Positions 35,299-46,560 of a stretch of DNA of 64,000 nucleotides are shown here, piece by piece. The translations under genes were made by a program, and so were the position numbers. Numbering within the stretch: the stretch's first letter is position 1; each line of letters opens with the position of its first letter. The stretch covers positions 1 to 64,000 of the forward strand of contig NZ_AOFQ01000029.1 in the NCBI RefSeq assembly GCF_000495915.1. Direction: 5' to 3'. The notes beneath the pieces are model-generated. The model was given only the letters and a program-made list of their open reading frames with translations, was not told the origin of the DNA and searched no databases. The stretch is from Stutzerimonas chloritidismutans AW-1 (GTDB taxonomy: Bacteria > Pseudomonadota > Gammaproteobacteria > Pseudomonadales > Pseudomonadaceae).

Positions 35299-35769
35299 TC
35301 AGGGACGCCCCCATTCGATCTCGCGAATCTTTGCGGCGCCGTTCTCCTCGGCTACGACTACCGTCACGGCCTCGATGAAGCCTGCACCGGTAATCGAAAC
35401 GTAGGCCCAACCGATGTCCTGCGACTGCCGGGCGGGCCAGTCGTCCATGAATTCGACGTGGCCATCCACTGCGCCCGGACCATCGCCGTAGGAGGTCATG
35501 TCGGCATAAGCCTGCTGCAGTTCCGCTGCGGAATATCGCTGGTGCGCCTGCGTTGAGAGAAGAGTATGAGCCTCGGTGAAGTCGCTGGAAACGAGCGCGC
35601 GGGCGAAGTTGGTGGCGGTCGACACGGTGACGTCCTTAGCCCGCGGGTTTGCTTGCGGCGCCTCCTCGAAGCAGGCGGAAAGGCTCAGCGCGATCAGAGT
35701 AATCGACAGCAGTTTCAGGCCGAGCCAGCTCAGCGTGGAGCGTGGCGGCTTGATGGAAAGCATGCTCAT
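35299..35769 (-). CDS. Lipoprotein of unknown function coupled to rutR
   Basis: 156 aa. A long basic N-terminus leads to a hydrophobic segment and lipobox LSLSAC (Cys at residue 33). The mature part (about 120 residues) has an NTF2-like or DUF4019-like look: NFARALVSSDFTEAHTLLS and YAADM-type helices followed by beta strands. Its ATG overlaps the rutR stop by four bases (ATGA), so it should be made with rutR. A lipoprotein in this position is not a known rut component. Confidence 0.75.
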   Translation of the reverse strand: MSMLSIKPPRSTLSWLGLKLLSITLIALSLSACFEEAPQANPRAKDVTVSTATNFARALVSSDFTEAHTLLSTQAHQRYSAAELQQAYADMTSYGDGPGAVDGHVEFMDDWPARQSQDIGWAYVSITGAGFIEAVTVVVAEENGAAKIREIEWGRP

Positions 35770-36476
35770 CGCGGCCTCACCCCATCGAGGATCAGCGACT
35801 GCAGGCTCTTGAGCGTTTCCTCGAAGAACGCCGGATCATCCAGCGTCTTGCCGGCCACGGCCTCGACCTGCACGCGGAAGTCGGCGTAGTGCTGGGTGGT
35901 CGCCCAGAGCGAGAAGATCAGGTGATGCGGCGCGATGGGCGCGAGCTTGCCGGCGTCGATCCAGGCCTGGATCACCGCGACCTTGTTCTCGACCAGATCG
36001 TGCAGCGGCTGCTGCAGCTCGCCCAGCAGCAGCGGCGCGCCCTGCATGATCTCCATGCAGAACAGCCGCGATTCGGCGGGATGGTCGCGGGAGAGTTCGA
36101 GCTTGACCCGCAGGTAATCGCGGATCGCCTCGATCGGGTCCTGCTCGACGGAGAACGCCTGCAGCGGCTGCAACCAGACCTCCAGCAGCTGGCGCAGGAC
36201 GTTGGTGTACAGCTCTTCCTTGCTGCCGAAGTAGTACAGCAGGTTGGTCTTGGAAACGTCGGCCTGAGTCGCCACCTGATCGAGGCTGGTGCCGTGGAGG
36301 CCGAAACGGGAGAACAGCTCCAGCGCGGCCTGGAGGATGCTGGCGCGTTTGCTTTCGATCATGCGCAGGCGCCGGTCCTGCGCGCTGGCACTCGGTACGC
36401 GGGTCGCGCCCTTGAGCCGAGGGGTCTTGCTGGCAGTGAGGCGCTTGCGGGGCGGAACGGGAGGCTGATCTGTCAC
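35766..36476 (-). CDS. rutR: RutR, TetR-family regulator of pyrimidine catabolism
   Basis: 236 aa from GTG 36476; the frame is open upstream to 36587 but has no better start. After a basic, proline-rich N-terminus (about 1-35), the helix-turn-helix is LELFSRFGLHGTSLDQVATQADVSKTNLLYYFGSKEELY (given in part). The ligand domain matches E. coli RutR closely, for example SRLFCMEIMQGAPLL and KLAPIAPHHLIFSLWATTQHYADF in segments. RutR binds uracil or thymine and represses rut. The gene is divergent from rutA, with a near-perfect RutR operator between them. Confidence 0.95.
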   Translation of the reverse strand: MTDQPPVPPRKRLTASKTPRLKGATRVPSASAQDRRLRMIESKRASILQAALELFSRFGLHGTSLDQVATQADVSKTNLLYYFGSKEELYTNVLRQLLEVWLQPLQAFSVEQDPIEAIRDYLRVKLELSRDHPAESRLFCMEIMQGAPLLLGELQQPLHDLVENKVAVIQAWIDAGKLAPIAPHHLIFSLWATTQHYADFRVQVEAVAGKTLDDPAFFEETLKSLQSLILDGVRPR

Positions 36477-36561
36477 GGGATTACCGGCTGGGTTCGAACG
36501 AGTCGCTACTGTAGCGCGGTGAGCGTGTGGCGCACGAGCGACGAAGGCGGCTGCGACTGCT

Positions 36562-36596
36562 GCACGATCTTCGTGCGCCGCGCACAAACCAGGTGC
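36562..36596. promoter_or_regulatory. Two candidate NtrC sites upstream of rutA
   Basis: GCACGATCTTCGTGC (36562-36576) is a perfect palindrome. GCACAAACCAGGTGC (36582-36596) is the second site. Each matches GCACCA-N3-TGGTGC at 10 of 12 fixed positions. Their centres are 20 bp apart, about 130 and 110 bp upstream of the predicted sigma-54 start. Confidence 0.5.
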
Positions 36597-36605
36597 TCCG
36601 ATTCA

Positions 36606-36617
36606 GACCAAATGGTC
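36606..36617. promoter_or_regulatory. RutR operator upstream of rutA
   Basis: GACCA-AA-TGGTC has both half-sites of the E. coli RutR consensus (TTGACCA-NN-TGGTCAA core) intact. It is about 87 bp upstream of the predicted rutA start and 130 bp from the rutR start, so it could serve autoregulation and rut control. Confidence 0.75.
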
Positions 36618-36672
36618 CACATCGCACCACACAAGCAACTTATATCGTTGATAAGAAAGGCAATTCGCTTTC

Positions 36673-36688
36673 TGGCCTGCATCCTGCT
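36673..36688 (+). promoter_or_regulatory. Sigma-54-type promoter of the rut operon
   Basis: TGGCCTGCATCCTGCT keeps the GG and GC dinucleotides at exact -24/-12 spacing, with three departures from TGGCACG-N4-TTGCW. The predicted start is near 36699, leaving a 60-base leader before rutA. The E. coli rut operon is known to be NtrC/sigma-54 dependent, which supports the call. Confidence 0.5.
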
Positions 36689-36758
36689 AACGCACCTTCG
36701 ACCCTGCCCGTCACGTTCGGGCAGCGCTTTCTAGCCATTGCGTACAGAGGTGCTACCC

Positions 36759-39053
<2,295 letters not shown>

Positions 39054-39117
39054 CGCCTGCCAGAGCGGGCCAGCCGGCACGCCGGCGGCCCGCTGATCGA
39101 CCTCGCGGAGGTATGAC

Positions 39118-39915
39118 ATGCACTACGAACTTCATGGCCGCATGAAGCCGGATGCGCCGACCCTGGTGCTCAGCTCCGGCCTCGGCGGCGCCGCCGCCTT
39201 CTGGACACCGCAGCTGCCGGCGCTGACCCAGGACTACCGGGTGCTGGTCTACGACCAGTTGGGGACCAACAGGAGCCCGGCGAACCTGCCGGCGGGCTAT
39301 TCCATCGAGTCCATGGCAGTGGAATTACTGGAGCTGCTGGACGCCCTGGGCATCCGCCGCTGCCATTTCATCGGCCATGCACTCGGCGGGCTGGTCGGCT
39401 TGCAGATCGCCCTGCTGCGGCCGCAGTTGCTGCAGAGCCTGGTGCCGATCAATGCCTGGAGCAGCCCCAACCCGCACAGCGCCCGCTGTTTCGCAGTACG
39501 CCTGAAGCTGTTGCACGACAGCGGCCCGGCGGCCTATGTGCAGGCGCAGTCGCTGTTCCTCTACCCGGCCGACTGGATCGCAGCCAACAGCGAGCGACTG
39601 GCACGCGACGATGCCCATGCACTGGCGCATTTCCCAGCGACGATGAATCTGGTGCGGCGTATCGAGGCACTGCTGGCCTTCGATATCGAGGCCGAGCTGC
39701 CGCGCATCACCACCCCGACCCTGCTGATCGCCAACCGCGACGACATGCTGGTGCCGTGGCAGCGTTCGCAGCACCTGGCCGACGTCATGCCCAACGCACA
39801 GCTGGCACTGCTGAACTACGGTGGCCACGCGTCCAGCGTCAGCGACAGCGAACCCTTCAACCAGATCCTGCTGGACCATCTTGCCGAGCAATGCGGCCAG
39901 GTCGCAGCAGCCTGA
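39118..39915 (+). CDS. rutD: RutD, alpha/beta hydrolase of the Rut pathway
   Basis: 265 aa. It hydrolyses carbamate or assists turnover of aminoacrylate in the Rut pathway. The nucleophile-elbow region reads [17 protein letters not shown], the GHALG form seen in RutD rather than GxSxG. The late [10 protein letters not shown] supplies the catalytic His. GGAGG lies seven bases before the ATG. Confidence 0.94.
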   Translation: MHYELHGRMKPDAPTLVLSSGLGGAAAFWTPQLPALTQDYRVLVYDQLGTNRSPANLPAGYSIESMAVELLELLDALGIRRCHFIGHALGGLVGLQIALLRPQLLQSLVPINAWSSPNPHSARCFAVRLKLLHDSGPAAYVQAQSLFLYPADWIAANSERLARDDAHALAHFPATMNLVRRIEALLAFDIEAELPRITTPTLLIANRDDMLVPWQRSQHLADVMPNAQLALLNYGGHASSVSDSEPFNQILLDHLAEQCGQVAAA

Positions 39916-39925
39916 GGACCCGAAC

Positions 39926-40516
39926 ATGCACGCCCCCATCGACTCGAATGCCCTCGCCACGCTGTTCAGCGAGGCCCGCACCCACAGCGCCTGGCTCGAC
40001 AAAGCAGTGCCGGATGCCCTGCTCGAACAACTCTACGAGCACGTCCGCCTCGGCCCCACCGCCGTCAACAGCTGCCCCGGCCGCTTTGTCTTCGTACGCA
40101 CGCCGGAGGGAAAGGCAAAGCTCGCGCCCTGCCTGTCCAAGGGCAATCTCGAAAAGACCATGGCCGCGCCGGTCACGGTGATCGTCGCCTATGACGAGGA
40201 CTTTCCGGAAACCCTGGCAGAGCTGTTCCCCTTTGCCGACGCCCGCAGCTGGTACGCCGGGCAACCGGCACTGATCACCGAGAACGCGCTGCGCAACAGC
40301 TCGCTGCAGGCCGGCTACCTGATCCTCGCCGCCCGCGCTTTGGGGCTCGATTGCGGACCGATGTCCGGCTTCGACGGCAAGGCACTGGACGAGGCCTTCT
40401 TCGCCGGTACGAGCTGGAAATCCAATCTGCTGATCAACCTCGGCTACGGCGACGCCAGCAAGCTGCGCGACCGCCTGCCACGCCTGCCCTTCGACCGCGC
40501 CTGCGTCCTCGCCTGA
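39926..40516 (+). CDS. rutE: RutE, malonic semialdehyde reductase
   Basis: 196 aa nitroreductase-fold flavoprotein reducing malonic semialdehyde to 3-hydroxypropionate. [19 protein letters not shown] and [19 protein letters not shown] are characteristic of RutE/HadB-type proteins. It begins 10 bp after rutD and is followed 13 bp later by the truncated rutF. Confidence 0.95.
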   Translation: MHAPIDSNALATLFSEARTHSAWLDKAVPDALLEQLYEHVRLGPTAVNSCPGRFVFVRTPEGKAKLAPCLSKGNLEKTMAAPVTVIVAYDEDFPETLAELFPFADARSWYAGQPALITENALRNSSLQAGYLILAARALGLDCGPMSGFDGKALDEAFFAGTSWKSNLLINLGYGDASKLRDRLPRLPFDRACVLA

Positions 40517-40529
40517 TGGAGAACCGATC

Positions 40530-40640
40530 ATGCAACTGGCTCAATGCGAAACCACCAGTCAATTCAGCGCTCCAGTGATTCGTGAAGATTATCGTGATGC
40601 CATGGCGCGGCTGGGCGCGGCGGGCAACATCATCACCACC
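40530..40640 (+). pseudogene. rutF: rutF 5' fragment (flavin reductase), truncated by deletion
   Basis: Thirty-seven codons remain, ending YRDAMARLGAAGNIITT. This matches the start of RutF (E. coli FRDAMSCMGAAVNIITT), but the next expected residues (DGPAGRAGFTASAV) are absent. From 40641 on, the DNA is the antisense of a nitronate monooxygenase gene. The reading frame nevertheless stays open into rlmJ. The normal RutF job, supplying FMNH2 to RutA, must be done by another reductase if the pathway works. rutG is also not present in the window. Confidence 0.88.
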
Positions 40641-41249
40641 CACCAGTTGCGGCAGCAGGGCAAAGGTGCCGAGCTGGGTGGTCAGGTCCTCGCTAAGGAA
40701 GATGCCACGGTGGCCGCCGGCTTCCAGGCCCTGGGCAATCACCAGGTCGACACCGTGCTGCTGCAGCCAGAGGCCTTCGGCGGCCGTAGTCGCGGTGGAG
40801 GCGATCTTCGCCCCGGTGGCGCGGGCGCGTTGCAGCAGATCGGGCGCCGGCAGGCCGAAGTGGAAGCTGACCAGCGCCGGCTTGTGCCGCTCCAGCACCG
40901 CGGCCATTGCCGCATCGAACGGCTGGCGGGTGGCGCCGGTGGGAATGCCTGCCGGGTCGATGGCGAACTCGGTGAACATGGGTGCGAGCATCCGGTGCCA
41001 GGCGTCGAAGGCCGTCGGGTCGGCGGCTGGCGTCTGGTGGCAGAAGAAGTTGACGTTGTAGGGTCGGTCGGTCAGCGCCTCGATGGCGGTCAGCTCGGCG
41101 TCCAGCGCCTCGGCATTGAGCATGCCGGCCGGGATCGAGCCCAGCCCGCCGGCCTCGCAGACCGCCGCGGCCAGCAGGTGATTCTGCGCGCCGGCCATGG
41201 GCGCCTGGATGATCGGGTGCTCGATGCCGAAAAGATCGCGCAGGTCCAT
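40641..41249 (-). pseudogene. Nitronate monooxygenase, 5' part only (3' half deleted)
   Basis: The minus strand encodes 203 residues from ATG 41249 (GGAG upstream) with clear NMO features: MDLRDLFGIEHPIIQAPMAG, FHFGLPAPDLLQRAR and GLEAGGHRGIFLSEDLTTQ. It breaks after FALLPQLV, where FMN-binding residues and about 120-150 more amino acids are expected. The frame runs on as antisense of rutF/rutE to a stop at 40434. The 5' end and ribosome-binding site are intact, so a non-functional product may still be made. Confidence 0.88.
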
Positions 41250-41384
41250 GAGGTCAGCTCCGTTCAGTCGTCGTGGGTGGGCACTGTAGCCCTAGTCGGT
41301 GGCCGGGGAAAACGACGCCGGTCATGCCGGACCTGCGCGGCGCAAGGCGGACGGGTAAACTGCGCGGCTCTCGAGGAGGATCAG

Positions 41385-42224
41385 ATGAACTACCGCCACG
41401 CCTTCCATGCCGGCAACCACGCCGATGTGCTCAAACACCTGGTGTTGAGCCGGATCTTCGCCCTGCTGTCGCGCAAGGAGGCGCCCTTCGCCTACCTCGA
41501 CAGCCATGCCGGCGTCGGCCTCTACGACCTGGCCGGCGACCAGGCCAGCCGCACCGGCGAGTGGCTGCAGGGCATCGCCCGCATCTGGCAGGCCGAGGCG
41601 CACCCGGCGCTGCTCGATGACTACCTCGGCGTGATCCGCCAGCTCAACCCGGGCGGGGCGCTGCGCTATTACCCCGGCTCGCCGGAGCTGGCGCGACAAC
41701 TGACCCGCGAGCAGGATCGTCTGCAGCTCAACGAAAAGCATCCCGAGGACGGCGCGCTGCTCAAGGACAACATGGCCGGCGACCGCCGCGTGGCCGTGCA
41801 CCGCGGCGAGGGCTGGCATGTGCCGCGGGCCCTGATGCCGACGCAGGAAAAGCGCGTGGTGTTGTTGATCGATCCACCGTTCGAACAGGCCGACGAACTG
41901 AGCCGCTGTGTGACGGCGCTGAAGGAAGCGCTCGGCCGTATGCGCCAGACCATCGGCGTGATCTGGTATCCGATCAAGGACGAGCGCCAGCTCAAGCGCT
42001 TCTATCAGGACCTGGCGCGCAGCGGGGCGCCCAAGTTGCTGCGTGCCGAACTGTTCGTCCACCCCGCCGACGACGCCAGCCGCCTGAGCGGTTCGGGTCT
42101 GGCTATCGTCAACCCGCCGTGGGGGGTGGAGGAAGAGCTGCGTGAGCTGTTGCCGTGGCTGGTCGAGCAGCTGGCGCAGAGCCAGGGCAGCTGGCGGCTG
42201 GACTGGCTGATCGAGGAGGCCTGA
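41385..42224 (+). CDS. rlmJ: 23S rRNA (adenine(2030)-N(6))-methyltransferase
   Basis: 279 aa. It methylates A2030 of 23S rRNA using S-adenosylmethionine. MNYRHAFHAGNHADVLKHLVL at the N-terminus is diagnostic, and the catalytic DPPF motif (VLLIDPPFEQADE) is of the DPPY class. Start 41385 has GAGGAGGA upstream. It is the first intact gene after the rutF/NMO deletion scar. Confidence 0.96.
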   Translation: MNYRHAFHAGNHADVLKHLVLSRIFALLSRKEAPFAYLDSHAGVGLYDLAGDQASRTGEWLQGIARIWQAEAHPALLDDYLGVIRQLNPGGALRYYPGSPELARQLTREQDRLQLNEKHPEDGALLKDNMAGDRRVAVHRGEGWHVPRALMPTQEKRVVLLIDPPFEQADELSRCVTALKEALGRMRQTIGVIWYPIKDERQLKRFYQDLARSGAPKLLRAELFVHPADDASRLSGSGLAIVNPPWGVEEELRELLPWLVEQLAQSQGSWRLDWLIEEA

Positions 42225-42240
42225 GTCGCGGAGACCGCCA

Positions 42241-42342
42241 CCGTGTGGACGTCCACACGGTGGATCGATAAAGCGCGATCCACCCTACGCAGACGCCGGG
42301 ATTCGTAGGGTGGATGTCGCTTTTCACATCCACAGTCACGGG
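42241..42342. repeat. Cluster of GTGGAT...ATCCAC hairpin repeats after rlmJ
   Basis: Three palindromic units lie between the convergent rlmJ and srkA genes: CCGTGTGGACGTCCACACGG (42241-42260, perfect), GTGGATCG...CGATCCAC with CCCTAC to its right, and GTAGGGTGGATGT...ACATCCAC. They belong to the same family as the cluster at 2298-2474 and may also end transcription from either side. Confidence 0.7.
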
Positions 42343-42361
42343 TCCGCAGCCACACCATGCC

Positions 42362-43336
42362 TCAGAACAACCTGAGCGGCTCTTCCTGCAGCGCCGATAT
42401 CTGTTCGCGCAGGATCAGCACCTGGTCGCCCCAGTAACGCTCGCTGCCGAACCAGGGAAAGCTCATCGGAAAGGCCGGATCGTCCCAGCGGCGGGCGAGC
42501 CAGGCGCTGTAGTGCATCAGCCGCAGCGCGCGCAACGCCTCGATCAGCGGCAGCTCGCGCGGGGCGAAATCATGAAATTCGTTGTAGCCGTCGACCAGTT
42601 CGGCCAGCTGACCAAGACGTTCATGGCGCTCGCCGGCGAGCATCATCCACAGGTCCTGCACCGATGGGCCCATGCGGCAATCATCGAGATCGACCAGATG
42701 AAAGGCATCGTCGCGGGCGAGGATGTTGCCCGGGTGGCAATCGCCATGCAGGCGGATCGGGGTGAAGTCTGTGTTGGCGAAGACGTCTTCGACCCGCTTG
42801 AGCAGATCGCGTGCCACCGACTCGTAGGCCGGCAGCAGGCTTTTGGGCACGAAGCCGCCTTCCAGCAAGCTATTCAGCGAATCGTGGCCGAAATTCTGTA
42901 CGTCCAGGGTTTCGCGATGCTCGAACGGCCGGTTTGCACCTATCGCATGCATCCGCCCCAGCAGCTGGCCGAGACGATAGAGCTGGTCGAGATTGCCCGG
43001 CTCCGGCGCGCGACCACCGCGGCGTGGAAAGAGCGCGAAGCGGAAGCCCGCGTGCTCGAATAGCGTCGTGCCGTTGCGTTCCAGCGGCGCCACCACCGGC
43101 ACCTCGTGCTCGACCAGTTCCAGGCTGAACTGGTGCTCCTCGAGAATCGCCTCGTTGCTCCAGCGACCGGGCCGGTAGAACTTGGCGATCAGTGGTGTCT
43201 CGTCTTCGATGCCCACCTGATAGACGCGGTTCTCGTAGCTGTTGAGCGCCAGCACGCGGGCATCGCTGAGATAACCGATGCTTTCCACAGCGTCGAGGAC
43301 CAGGTCCGGCGTGAGTGTATCGAAGGGATGAGACAT
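42362..43336 (-). CDS. srkA: Stress response serine/threonine kinase SrkA (YihE/RdoA)
   Basis: 324 aa, of the aminoglycoside-phosphotransferase-like kinase fold. Catalytic loop LHGDCHPGNIL and the metal-binding LVDLDDC are in place, with RFALFPRRGGRAPEPGN characteristic of SrkA. In E. coli it protects against envelope stress and is often paired with dsbA, which is not here. Convergent with rlmJ across the hairpin repeats. Confidence 0.95.
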   Translation of the reverse strand: MSHPFDTLTPDLVLDAVESIGYLSDARVLALNSYENRVYQVGIEDETPLIAKFYRPGRWSNEAILEEHQFSLELVEHEVPVVAPLERNGTTLFEHAGFRFALFPRRGGRAPEPGNLDQLYRLGQLLGRMHAIGANRPFEHRETLDVQNFGHDSLNSLLEGGFVPKSLLPAYESVARDLLKRVEDVFANTDFTPIRLHGDCHPGNILARDDAFHLVDLDDCRMGPSVQDLWMMLAGERHERLGQLAELVDGYNEFHDFAPRELPLIEALRALRLMHYSAWLARRWDDPAFPMSFPWFGSERYWGDQVLILREQISALQEEPLRLF

Positions 43337-43407
43337 GACCGGCTCCGCAGAATAGACCGATCAGTGTATTGCACCGGGGCTTTTAAACAACCGCGCGTCC
43401 GCCGCTA

Positions 43408-44112
43408 TCAGTCGCCTGGCTTGGGCGTGCGTGCCAGGCAGTAGACGTCCACTCGCACCGCACCCGCACGCTTGAGCAGTCGCGCCAGCGCCTCGGCGGT
43501 CGCACCGGTGGTCAGCACGTCGTCGATCAGCGCCAGATGGCGGCCCTTGATGTCGTTGCCCGGCGCCAGGCAAAACGCCTGGCGCAGATTTCGCCGTCGC
43601 GTGGCGGCGTCCAGTTGCTGCTGCGGGGGCGTATCGACGACGCGTTCCAGCAGATGCTCGTCGACCGGCAGTTTCAGCGCGCCGCCCAGCCACTGGGCCA
43701 GCATCTGCGCCTGATTGAAGCCGCGTTGGCGCAGGCGTCGGCGTGCCAGCGGCACGGGTACAAGAAGGTCCGGCTGCGGCAGCCCGTCGGTGAATGCATG
43801 TTGCAGATGCAGCGCCAGGCGCTCGCCAAGCAGGCGGCCGAATGGCCAGCGCGCCTGGTGCTTGAAGCGGGTGATCAGCGCATCCACGGGAAAGGCGAAG
43901 CGCCAGGGCACCTCGACGTGGTCATAGCTTGGCGGCCTTTTCTGGCATTCGCCGCAGACCAGCCCGCGTGTCGGCAGTGGCACGGCACAGGTTGCACACC
44001 GGCCATCGAGCCAGGGCAGTTCGGCTTCGCAAGGGCCGCACAGTGGGTGACCGTCGCAAGGTTCATCGCACAGCAGGCAGTGCTGTATATTAATTGACCA
44101 GTTGTAAACCAT
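43408..44112 (-). CDS. comF: ComF-family amidophosphoribosyltransferase-like protein
   Basis: 234 aa. The N-terminal double zinc-finger region has paired cysteines (CLLCDEP, LCGPC, CATC, CGEC). The C-terminal phosphoribosyltransferase domain ends with the PRPP motif LALIDDVLTTGAT. ComF-type proteins help process incoming single-stranded DNA during natural transformation. AAGGAATC lies upstream of ATG 44112. The first codons overlap the left half of the BirA-type operator shared with bioB. Confidence 0.94.
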   Translation of the reverse strand: MVYNWSINIQHCLLCDEPCDGHPLCGPCEAELPWLDGRCATCAVPLPTRGLVCGECQKRPPSYDHVEVPWRFAFPVDALITRFKHQARWPFGRLLGERLALHLQHAFTDGLPQPDLLVPVPLARRRLRQRGFNQAQMLAQWLGGALKLPVDEHLLERVVDTPPQQQLDAATRRRNLRQAFCLAPGNDIKGRHLALIDDVLTTGATAEALARLLKRAGAVRVDVYCLARTPKPGD

Positions 44113-44133
44113 GATTCCTTTCCTGGTTGACAG
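44102..44133 (+). promoter_or_regulatory. BirA-type operator and promoter of bioB
   Basis: TTGTAAACC (44102-44110), a 14-base spacer and GGTTGACAG (44125-44133) match the biotin-operator form TTGTAAACC-N14..16-GGTTTACAA, with a perfect left arm and 7 of 9 in the right arm. The right arm contains a TTGACA that can act as -35 for bioB (44127-44132), with a TAAACA-like -10 after 16 bases. The operator also spans the comF start codon and ribosome-binding site. Confidence 0.7.
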
Positions 44134-44205
44134 CGTATCGAGCTTGGCTAAACATTCCGCATCCGTGCCAGGCCGCCGAGCCGCTATTAATTACAAGGAA
44201 TGCCC

Positions 44206-45264
44206 ATGAGCGCCACCTCCGCCTCTATTATTACGCGTCACGATTGGACCCTCGCCGAGGTCAAGGCGCTCTTCGAGCAACCCTTCAACGATCTGCTGTT
44301 CCAGGCGCAGACCGTGCACCGCCAGCACTTCGATGCCAACCGCGTGCAGGTTTCCACGCTGCTCTCGATCAAGACCGGCGCCTGCCCGGAAGACTGCAAG
44401 TACTGCCCGCAATCCGGCCACTACAACACCGGCCTGGACAAGGAAAAGCTGATGGAGGTGCAGAAGGTGCTGGAGGCGGCGGCCGAAGCCAAGGCCATCG
44501 GCTCGACGCGCTTCTGCATGGGTGCCGCCTGGAAGCACCCGTCGGCCAAGGACATGCCCTACGTGCTGAAGATGGTCGAAGGGGTCAAGGCGATGGGCCT
44601 GGAAACCTGCATGACCCTCGGCAAGCTCGATCAGGAGCAGACCAAGGCGCTGGCGGCGGCGGGGCTGGACTACTACAACCACAACCTCGACACCTCGCCG
44701 GAGTACTACGGCAACATCATCACCACCCGCACCTACGGTGAGCGTCTGGAGACGCTGAGCTACGTGCGCGAGGCGGGGATGAAGATCTGCTCCGGCGGCA
44801 TTCTCGGCATGGGCGAGTCGCTGGACGATCGCGCCGGCCTGCTGATCCAGCTGGCCAACCTCCCGGAGCACCCGGAATCTGTGCCGATCAACATGCTGGT
44901 CAAGGTCAAGGGCACGCCGCTGGCCGAAGAGCAGGACGTCGATCCGTTCGACTTCATCCGCATGCTAGCCGTGGCGCGGATCATGATGCCGAAATCCCAT
45001 GTGCGGCTGTCCGCCGGTCGTGAGGCGATGAACGAGCAGATGCAGGCCCTGGCCTTCTTCGCTGGTGCCAACTCGATCTTCTACGGCGAGAAGCTGCTGA
45101 CCACCGCCAATCCGCAGGCGGACAAGGACATGCAGCTGTTCGCGCGTCTGGGCATCAAGCCGGAAGAGCGCCACGAGCATGCCGACGAAGTACACCAGGC
45201 GGCCATCGAGCAGGCGCTGATCGAGCAGCGCGACAGCAAGCTGTTCTACAACGCCGCGGTCTGA
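44206..45264 (+). CDS. bioB: Biotin synthase
   Basis: 352 aa radical-SAM enzyme that inserts sulfur into dethiobiotin. The cluster-binding cysteines are C60, C64 and C67 in [16 protein letters not shown]. The N-terminus [14 protein letters not shown] matches Pseudomonas BioB. ATG 44206 is preferred to 44200 because AAGGA is at the right distance. It heads the bioBFHCD operon, under a BirA-type operator. Confidence 0.98.
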   Translation: MSATSASIITRHDWTLAEVKALFEQPFNDLLFQAQTVHRQHFDANRVQVSTLLSIKTGACPEDCKYCPQSGHYNTGLDKEKLMEVQKVLEAAAEAKAIGSTRFCMGAAWKHPSAKDMPYVLKMVEGVKAMGLETCMTLGKLDQEQTKALAAAGLDYYNHNLDTSPEYYGNIITTRTYGERLETLSYVREAGMKICSGGILGMGESLDDRAGLLIQLANLPEHPESVPINMLVKVKGTPLAEEQDVDPFDFIRMLAVARIMMPKSHVRLSAGREAMNEQMQALAFFAGANSIFYGEKLLTTANPQADKDMQLFARLGIKPEERHEHADEVHQAAIEQALIEQRDSKLFYNAAV

Positions 45265-45381
45265 TGATCGGGTCCGGTGGATGAGTGCGGCATCGGTTGC
45301 ACGCATCCGCCGCTGGCCAGGCCAACCCATTTGCAGGCTGGATGACCCGCGCGTGGTCATCCATCTCCTCTCGGTGCACCC

Positions 45382-46560
45382 ATGAGCTTCGATATCTCCG
45401 CCCGTCTCGCCGAGCGCCGCGCGGCCCATCTCTATCGTCAACGGCCGCTGCTGGAAGCGCCGCAGCAGCCGGAGGTGATGGTCGATGGCGACCGCCTGCT
45501 GGCGTTCTGTTCCAACGACTATCTGGGCCTCGCCAATCATCCCGAGGTGATTGACGCCATGCAGCAGGGCGCTGCGAAGTGGGGTGTGGGCGGCGGCGCC
45601 TCGCATCTGGTGATCGGCCACAGCACGCCGCATCACCAGCTCGAGGAAGCCCTTGCCGAATTCACCGGCCGACCACGGGCGCTGCTGTTTTCCACCGGTT
45701 ATATGGCGAATCTGGCTGCGGTGACGGCGCTGGTCGGGCAGGGCGATACGGTGCTGCAGGATCGCCTCAATCACGCCTCCCTGCTCGACGCCGGTTTGCT
45801 CTCCGGCGCGCGCTTCTCGCGCTACCTGCACAACGATGCCGAAAGCCTCGCCAAGCGCCTGGAGAAAGCCAGCGGCAATACTCTGGTGGTGACCGATGGC
45901 GTATTCAGCATGGACGGCGATCTCGCAGAACTGCCGGCGATTTGTGCCACGGCGAAGCAGCGTGGCGCCTGGGTGATGGTCGACGATGCCCATGGCTTCG
46001 GTCCGCTGGGCGCGACGGGCGCCGGCATCGTCGAGCATTTCGGTCTGGGCATGGATGATGTTCCGGTACTGGTCGGCACGCTGGGCAAGGCGTTTGGCAC
46101 CGCAGGCGCCTTTGTCGCCGGTAGCGAGGAGCTGATCGAAACGCTGATCCAGTTCGCGCGACCGTACATCTACACCACCAGCCAGCCGCCTGCGGTGGCC
46201 TGTGCCACACTGAAAAGCCTGGAGCTTTTACGTAGCGAGGGCTGGCGCCGCGATCAGCTGAACCGGCTGGTGGCGCGTTTCCGCGAAGGCGCGGTGCAGA
46301 TCGGCCTGACACTGATGGCCAGCCCGACACCGATCCAGCCGGTGCTGGTCGGCAGCAGCGAACGGGCGTTGAGGCTGTCGGCATTGCTGCGTGAGCGCGG
46401 CATCCTGGTCGGCGCGATTCGCCCACCAACCGTTCCGGCCGGCAGCGCACGGCTGCGGATCACCTTCACGGCGAGCCACAGTGAGGGACAGCTGGACCGC
46501 CTGCTGGAAGCGCTGGCCGAGTGCTGGGCCCTGTTGCCCAAGGAGAACGAGGATGCGTGA
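45382..46560 (+). CDS. bioF: 8-amino-7-oxononanoate synthase
   Basis: 392 aa PLP enzyme condensing pimeloyl-ACP with L-alanine. [20 protein letters not shown] and the PLP-lysine K236 in [14 protein letters not shown] are visible. The gap from bioB is 117 bp. The 3' end overlaps bioH by eight bases. Confidence 0.97.
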   Translation: MSFDISARLAERRAAHLYRQRPLLEAPQQPEVMVDGDRLLAFCSNDYLGLANHPEVIDAMQQGAAKWGVGGGASHLVIGHSTPHHQLEEALAEFTGRPRALLFSTGYMANLAAVTALVGQGDTVLQDRLNHASLLDAGLLSGARFSRYLHNDAESLAKRLEKASGNTLVVTDGVFSMDGDLAELPAICATAKQRGAWVMVDDAHGFGPLGATGAGIVEHFGLGMDDVPVLVGTLGKAFGTAGAFVAGSEELIETLIQFARPYIYTTSQPPAVACATLKSLELLRSEGWRRDQLNRLVARFREGAVQIGLTLMASPTPIQPVLVGSSERALRLSALLRERGILVGAIRPPTVPAGSARLRITFTASHSEGQLDRLLEALAECWALLPKENEDA

